Positions 61,068 to 64,000 of a stretch of DNA of 64,000 nt are shown in pieces. Numbering within the stretch: the stretch's first letter is position 1; each line of letters begins with the position of its first letter. The stretch is taken from the NCBI RefSeq assembly GCF_005222915.1, contig NZ_STFX01000052.1, positions 791 to 64,790 of the forward strand, in the 5' to 3' direction. The DNA is from Rhizobium sp. FKL33 (lineage in GTDB: Bacteria; Pseudomonadota; Alphaproteobacteria; Rhizobiales; Rhizobiaceae). The notes beneath the pieces are model-generated. The model worked only from the letters and a program-made list of their open reading frames with translations, was not told the DNA's origin and did not search any database. Position numbers and translations under genes: made by a program.

Positions 61068-61858
61068 ACCGCCACCGGCGCCTTGATGCTCTCATAGGCC
61101 TCGTAGCCCACGAGTTCGAAATCCTCGTAGCGGAAGCCGAAGATGTCCTTGACCCCGGGATTGATCTTCATGGTCGGCAGCGCTTTCGGCGTGCGGGTGA
61201 GCTGCAGCTTCGCCTGCTCGAAGTGGTTGGAATAGAGATGCGCGTCGCCCAGCGTGTGAACGAAATCGCCAGGCTTCAGCCCGGTCACCTGCGCTGCCAT
61301 CATGGTCAGTAGCGCATAGGCGGCGATGTTGAATGGCACGCCGAGGAAGATGTCCGCCGAGCGCTGATAGAGCTGGCAGGACAGCTTGCCTTCGGACACA
61401 TAGAACTGGAACAGGCAATGGCAGGGCGGCAGCGCCATGCGCTCCACTTCGGCCGGGTTCCAGGCGGTGACGATATGACGGCGCGAATTGGGATTGGTCT
61501 TGATGGATTCGATCACATTGGCGATCTGGTCGATCTGCCCTCCGTCGGGCGCCGGCCAGGAACGCCATTGCGATCCATAGACCGGGCCGAGATCGCCGTT
61601 TTCATCGGCCCACTCGTCCCAGATCGTCACGCCGTTTTCCTGCAGATAGCGGATATTGGTGTCGCCCTTGAGGAACCACAGGAGTTCGTGGATGATCGAG
61701 CGCAGATGCAGCTTCTTGGTGGTGACGAGCGGAAACCCTTCGGCGAGGTCGAAGCGCATCTGATAGCCGAACACGCCGCGCGTGCCGGTGCCTGTCCGGT
61801 CGCCGCGATCGGCGCCGCGCTCCAGCACATGGGCGAGAAGTTCGTGATATTGCTTCAT
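61064..61858 (-). CDS. thyA: Thymidylate synthase
   Basis: 264 aa, the same length as the classical ThyA. Nucleophile Cys146 in [14 protein letters not shown], Arg21 in [20 protein letters not shown], and SWRHIV-type phosphate ligands ([10 protein letters not shown]). C-terminus ends ESIKAPVAV. It methylates dUMP using methylene-THF. ATG 61858 chosen over 61876 on length and family start. Overlap with folA (ATGA) implies coupled translation. Confidence 0.97.
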   Translation of the reverse strand: MKQYHELLAHVLERGADRGDRTGTGTRGVFGYQMRFDLAEGFPLVTTKKLHLRSIIHELLWFLKGDTNIRYLQENGVTIWDEWADENGDLGPVYGSQWRSWPAPDGGQIDQIANVIESIKTNPNSRRHIVTAWNPAEVERMALPPCHCLFQFYVSEGKLSCQLYQRSADIFLGVPFNIAAYALLTMMAAQVTGLKPGDFVHTLGDAHLYSNHFEQAKLQLTRTPKALPTMKINPGVKDIFGFRYEDFELVGYEAYESIKAPVAV

Positions 61859-62046
61859 GGCGGGCCTCCGGCGCAAAGAGCTCGTGCTGAGGAGCAGATA
61901 TAGCCGACTTGCCGCCGCTCACAAGTTTGGAATGACGGCGGCCGAGGGTTATGCAGGGACGATTTTTTGTGACGGCGTGATGACAAGCGCTCCATTTTCT
62001 TGAGCGCCGCACTTCCCAAGCCGGCAGCCACGCCCTATATAGACGC

Positions 62047-62390
62047 TGCCGGTTCGCCGGCTATGGCAATAAACGGGCGGTGCAATAAACCCATTGGACC
62101 CGGGGGCGGTACCCGGCGCCTCCACCAAAAACGGCTCTCGAAGCGAGCCGTTTTTGATGGGGGCGAAATAGGATCGACAAGGGCGTAAAGATCGACTTTT
62201 TGCTCGGCATGATACCACCGTTATCGGGTCAACAGAGTAGTTGCAAACGACAACAACGCTCAGGGTTACGCTGTCGCTGCTTAATCGCGGTGCCAGAAAC
62301 CCAAATTAAGTCCTTACGGGTAGCACTGTAAGGCGGGGCTCGGAGGCGCCTGGCAACAGAAGCCTCCACTTACCTTCCCACCCGCCATGC
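62047..62390 (+). ncRNA. ssrA: tmRNA, circularly permuted two-piece type
   Basis: Acceptor piece (about 62047-62127): T-stem CCGGG-GGCGGTA-CCCGG, acceptor strand CGCCTCC, discriminator A and encoded CCA at 62125-62127. The 31-nt intervening segment (62128-62158) forms a hairpin. The coding piece starts at 62159 with GGGGGCG, which pairs over 7 bp with CGCCTCC, and runs through the tag to about 62390. The order acceptor-intervening-coding is the permuted arrangement of Alphaproteobacteria. Outer ends are approximate: a weak -10-like CTATAT (62035-62040) lies just before. SmpB and SspB partners: sspB is adjacent. Confidence 0.93.
62243..62284 (+). CDS. ssrA: tmRNA proteolysis tag reading frame
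   Basis: Resume codon GCA at 62243, then ANDNNAQGYAVAA and TAA at 62282-62284. The C-terminal hydrophobic A-V-A-A is the ClpX degron and the N-terminal part is the SspB-binding region. It is part of the coding RNA above, not a separate gene. Confidence 0.9.
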   Translation, partial: ANDNNAQGYAVAA

Positions 62391-62476
62391 ACCCGTCCGG
62401 ACGACGAAAAGCTTTGCCAAAGCATCAGAAAATGGCATAGTCAGACCAACATCTGGAATTGGAAATGGGAATCGAC

Positions 62477-62983
62477 ATGGGGCAGGATCACATCCGCTAC
62501 GATATTTTGGCTCAGGATGCGCTGAGAGGCGTCATCCGCAAGGTGTTGTCGGAAGTCTCCGCCACGGGCAGCCTGCCGGGCGATCATCATTTCTTCATTA
62601 CCTTCCTCACTCAGGCGTCGGGCGTGCGTCTGTCGCAGCATCTGAAGTCGAAATATCCCGAGCAGATGACCATCGTTGTCCAGCATCAGTTCTGGGATCT
62701 CAAGGTGCATGAGGCCTATTTCGAGATCGGCCTGAGCTTCTCCGACAAGCCCGAAAAGCTGACGATCCCGTTTGCCGCCGTGCGCGGTTTCTATGACCCC
62801 TCGGTGAATTTCGAACTCGAGTTCGACGTCTCCGTTGCGGAAGACGCCGGAGAAAGCGCCGAGATCACCGCCTATCCGGTGTCCACCGACGAGCCCAAGA
62901 CCACCGAAGGCGAAGCCAAGGGCGACGACGCCAAGGCCGGCGGCTCCGTGGTGTCGCTCGACGCCTTCCGCAAGAAGAACTGA
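62477..62983 (+). CDS. sspB: SspB alpha-type ClpXP adaptor
   Basis: 168 aa. HIRYDILAQDALRGVIRKVL starts the alpha-type SspB fold, HHFFITFLTQASGVRLSQHL and QMTIVVQHQFWDLKVHEAYF form the ssrA-tag-binding groove. A long acidic linker (about residues 125-155) ends in VVSLDAFRKK, the ClpX-binding tail. It tethers tagged proteins to ClpXP. ATG 62477 chosen from family start; ATG 62465 or TTG 62459 are possible. It sits next to ssrA, the RNA that encodes the tag it recognises. Confidence 0.92.
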   Translation: MGQDHIRYDILAQDALRGVIRKVLSEVSATGSLPGDHHFFITFLTQASGVRLSQHLKSKYPEQMTIVVQHQFWDLKVHEAYFEIGLSFSDKPEKLTIPFAAVRGFYDPSVNFELEFDVSVAEDAGESAEITAYPVSTDEPKTTEGEAKGDDAKAGGSVVSLDAFRKKN

Positions 62984-62989
62984 CGCGCC

Positions 62990-63181
62990 ATGGCGGCCGA
63001 CATCATTAATCTCCGGCAGGCCCGCAAGGCGAAGGCCAGGGTTGAGAAAGACAAGACCGCCGAGCAGAACCGGGTGACGTTCGGACGCACGAAAGCCGAA
63101 AAGCAGCTGACAAAGGCCCTGAACGACAAGGCCGAACGCGCGCTGGATCTGGGCAAGCTCGAGCGTCCGTCAGAGGATTGA
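62990..63181 (+). CDS. DUF4169 family small protein
   Basis: 63 aa, highly basic and charged, mostly helical (INLRQARKAKARVEKDKTAE, then NRVTFGRTKAEKQLTKALND). It matches DUF4169, a small family restricted to Alphaproteobacteria as far as I know. It is 6 bp after sspB, so an operon. Function unknown; basicity would suit nucleic-acid or ribosome binding (inference). Confidence 0.85.
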   Translation: MAADIINLRQARKAKARVEKDKTAEQNRVTFGRTKAEKQLTKALNDKAERALDLGKLERPSED

Positions 63182-63203
63182 AAATTCGGTGACGTTGGAT
63201 GAT

Positions 63204-63231
63204 GGCGCGGCTGTTTTCGCCGCGCCTTTTT
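63204..63231. terminator. Rho-independent terminator after DUF4169 gene
   Basis: GGCGCGGC-TGTTTTC-GCCGCGCC is followed by five T on the plus strand. 22 bp after the DUF4169 stop and 13 bp before the stop of the opposing RTX gene. Confidence 0.88.
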
Positions 63232-63243
63232 GTTGGGCCGACG

Positions 63244-63999
63244 TCAGAAGATGAAGTCGCCGCGATCGAGGTCGGAGGCCTCGACGCCATCCAGACGAAT
63301 GGAACTCGAAGACGAGATCTGGATCACCGCGTCGCCATCGTCCTTCATATGATTGCGGACCAGGTCCTTATAACCGGTGATCTCCGAAAGCCTTGAGAGA
63401 TCGATGCGGTCGCCGTCCTTATCGGAGAAATCCATGACGACGTCGCGGCCGCTTTTGGCGGCAAAGCAGAACACATCGCCGCCGCCGTCGCCCCACAGAA
63501 TATCCCGCCCCTGCCCGCCGTCCAGCGTGTCCTTTCCGCCGAAAGCGTAGATTGTGTCATTGCCCTTGAACGCCTGCAGAAGGTCGTCGCTATCGCTCCC
63601 CCACAGGGTGTCCTTCTTGCCCGTGCCGTTGATGGTGTTCCAGACGCCGTTGACGGTCACGGTGAGGCTGCCCTCGGTCATCGATGCGCCGTCGGTGACG
63701 ATATAGGCGATATCGATCTGAGCCTTCTCGCCGCGCGCGAGGTCTTCGCCGTCATAAGCGACGCGCAACTTGCCGTCTTCCATCACGGCCGCGCCATTGT
63801 CGGAGGAGACCGAGGCGGAGATCAGCGTCAGCCCGTCACTGTCGGCGTCGGCGTCGTTGGCGAGCACATCGACCAGAACGGTCTTGCCCTCTGTAAGGGT
63901 CGCCTTGTCGGCTTTGGCCTCCGGCGCCGTATTGGCCTCCTTCACGACGATGTCGAAAACATCCGAAGCGGACTTGTCGCCGTCGCTGGCTGTCACCCG
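63244..63999 (-). CDS. RTX/cadherin-like surface protein, C-terminal part only
   Basis: The frame continues beyond base 64000, so the start lies outside; about 252 residues are visible. VTASDGDKSASDVFDIVV ends a cadherin/Ig-like repeat. VLVDVLANDADADSDGLTLI is a typical second repeat with calcium-binding DxNDxD-type acidic residues. The C-terminal third has RTX nonapeptides (GSDSDDLLQAFKGNDTIYAF, then GGKDTLDGGQGRDILWGDGG) and ends DLDRGDFIF, a type I secretion-like tail. Likely a large secreted adhesin; its length cannot be judged here. Confidence 0.85.
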   Translation of the reverse strand, partial: RVTASDGDKSASDVFDIVVKEANTAPEAKADKATLTEGKTVLVDVLANDADADSDGLTLISASVSSDNGAAVMEDGKLRVAYDGEDLARGEKAQIDIAYIVTDGASMTEGSLTVTVNGVWNTINGTGKKDTLWGSDSDDLLQAFKGNDTIYAFGGKDTLDGGQGRDILWGDGGGDVFCFAAKSGRDVVMDFSDKDGDRIDLSRLSEITGYKDLVRNHMKDDGDAVIQISSSSSIRLDGVEASDLDRGDFIF

Positions 64000-64000
64000 C

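Noticed and set aside
62030-62127. tRNA gene suggested by the CCA end and T-arm-like stem
   Set aside because: There is no anticodon arm; the segment is the acceptor piece of the permuted tmRNA.

Overview
The window is a chromosomal segment of an alphaproteobacterium, most likely a Rhizobiales (Hyphomicrobiales) member. Four things point there. The GC-rich housekeeping genes read like rhizobial orthologues. The tmRNA gene is circularly permuted (acceptor piece first, 62047-62127; coding piece from 62159) with the tag ANDNNAQGYAVAA. It is followed by an alpha-type SspB adaptor and a DUF4169 protein. A TGA-N9-TCA box of the RirA (rhizobial iron regulator) type precedes an iron-uptake operon. 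I cannot name genus or species from sequence alone.

Layout. (1) 1-17060 is a surface-polysaccharide locus. A GDP-L-fucose synthase (fcl, cut by the window start) leads a tightly overlapping run of glycosyltransferases, a Wzx-type flippase and a Wzy-like polymerase. These genes are visibly more AT-rich than their surroundings. An IS graveyard follows (8305-13700): an IS21-family element with a broken istA, two IS66 remnants, an IS3 remnant and an older IS end. Interleaved with or after it are an acyltransferase, a dead acyltransferase and a small membrane protein. UDP-glucose 6-dehydrogenase (ugd) closes the locus. The pattern is a variable polysaccharide cassette between conserved sugar-nucleotide genes.

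(2) 17116-36618 is mixed chromosomal content: a DUF2161 protein, an aminotransferase, a diguanylate cyclase, ilvC with a 92-bp tandem repeat at its 3' end, two TetR regulators with visible palindromic operators, HigBA, a LysR/aldo-keto reductase pair, an Lrp regulator beside an Asp/Glu racemase-like gene, an MFS exporter, pdxJ, a MerR-LuxR hybrid regulator beside a DUF4405 membrane protein, a RecD-like helicase and an RTX protein.

(3) 36810-43504 holds a DoxX-like/SDR protein with a DUF2269 partner, a LysE exporter, an aldo-keto reductase and the ilvI-ilvH acetolactate synthase genes. A VapBC toxin-antitoxin module sits between the two ilv subunits. Upstream lies an attenuation leader whose 18-residue peptide carries an Ile-Leu-Val-Val codon run.

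(4) 43701-53742 holds a FecBCDE-type iron uptake operon with two GGDEF-EAL proteins on either side, a divergent methyltransferase and a HerA-like ATPase.

(5) 53732-64000 is conserved housekeeping: miaA, serB, a BrnTA module, a GNAT acetyltransferase, degP-hflC-hflK, folA-thyA, ssrA-sspB-DUF4169, and the C-terminal end of an RTX/cadherin-like surface protein running off the window.

How genes cooperate: fcl, the glycosyltransferases, Wzx, Wzy, the acyltransferase and ugd should build and decorate one repeat-unit polysaccharide. ilvI, ilvH and ilvC give successive steps of branched-chain amino-acid synthesis. HflKC and DegP (membrane protein quality control) and SsrA with SspB (ribosome rescue and ClpXP delivery) form a proteostasis block. 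folA and thyA are coupled through dihydrofolate recycling. I found no CRISPR array, no tRNA, no rRNA and no clearly new defence system. The observations I would check first are the VapBC inside ilvIH, the ilv leader, the ilvC tail repeat, the palindromic insert that breaks istA, and the MerR-LuxR hybrid.
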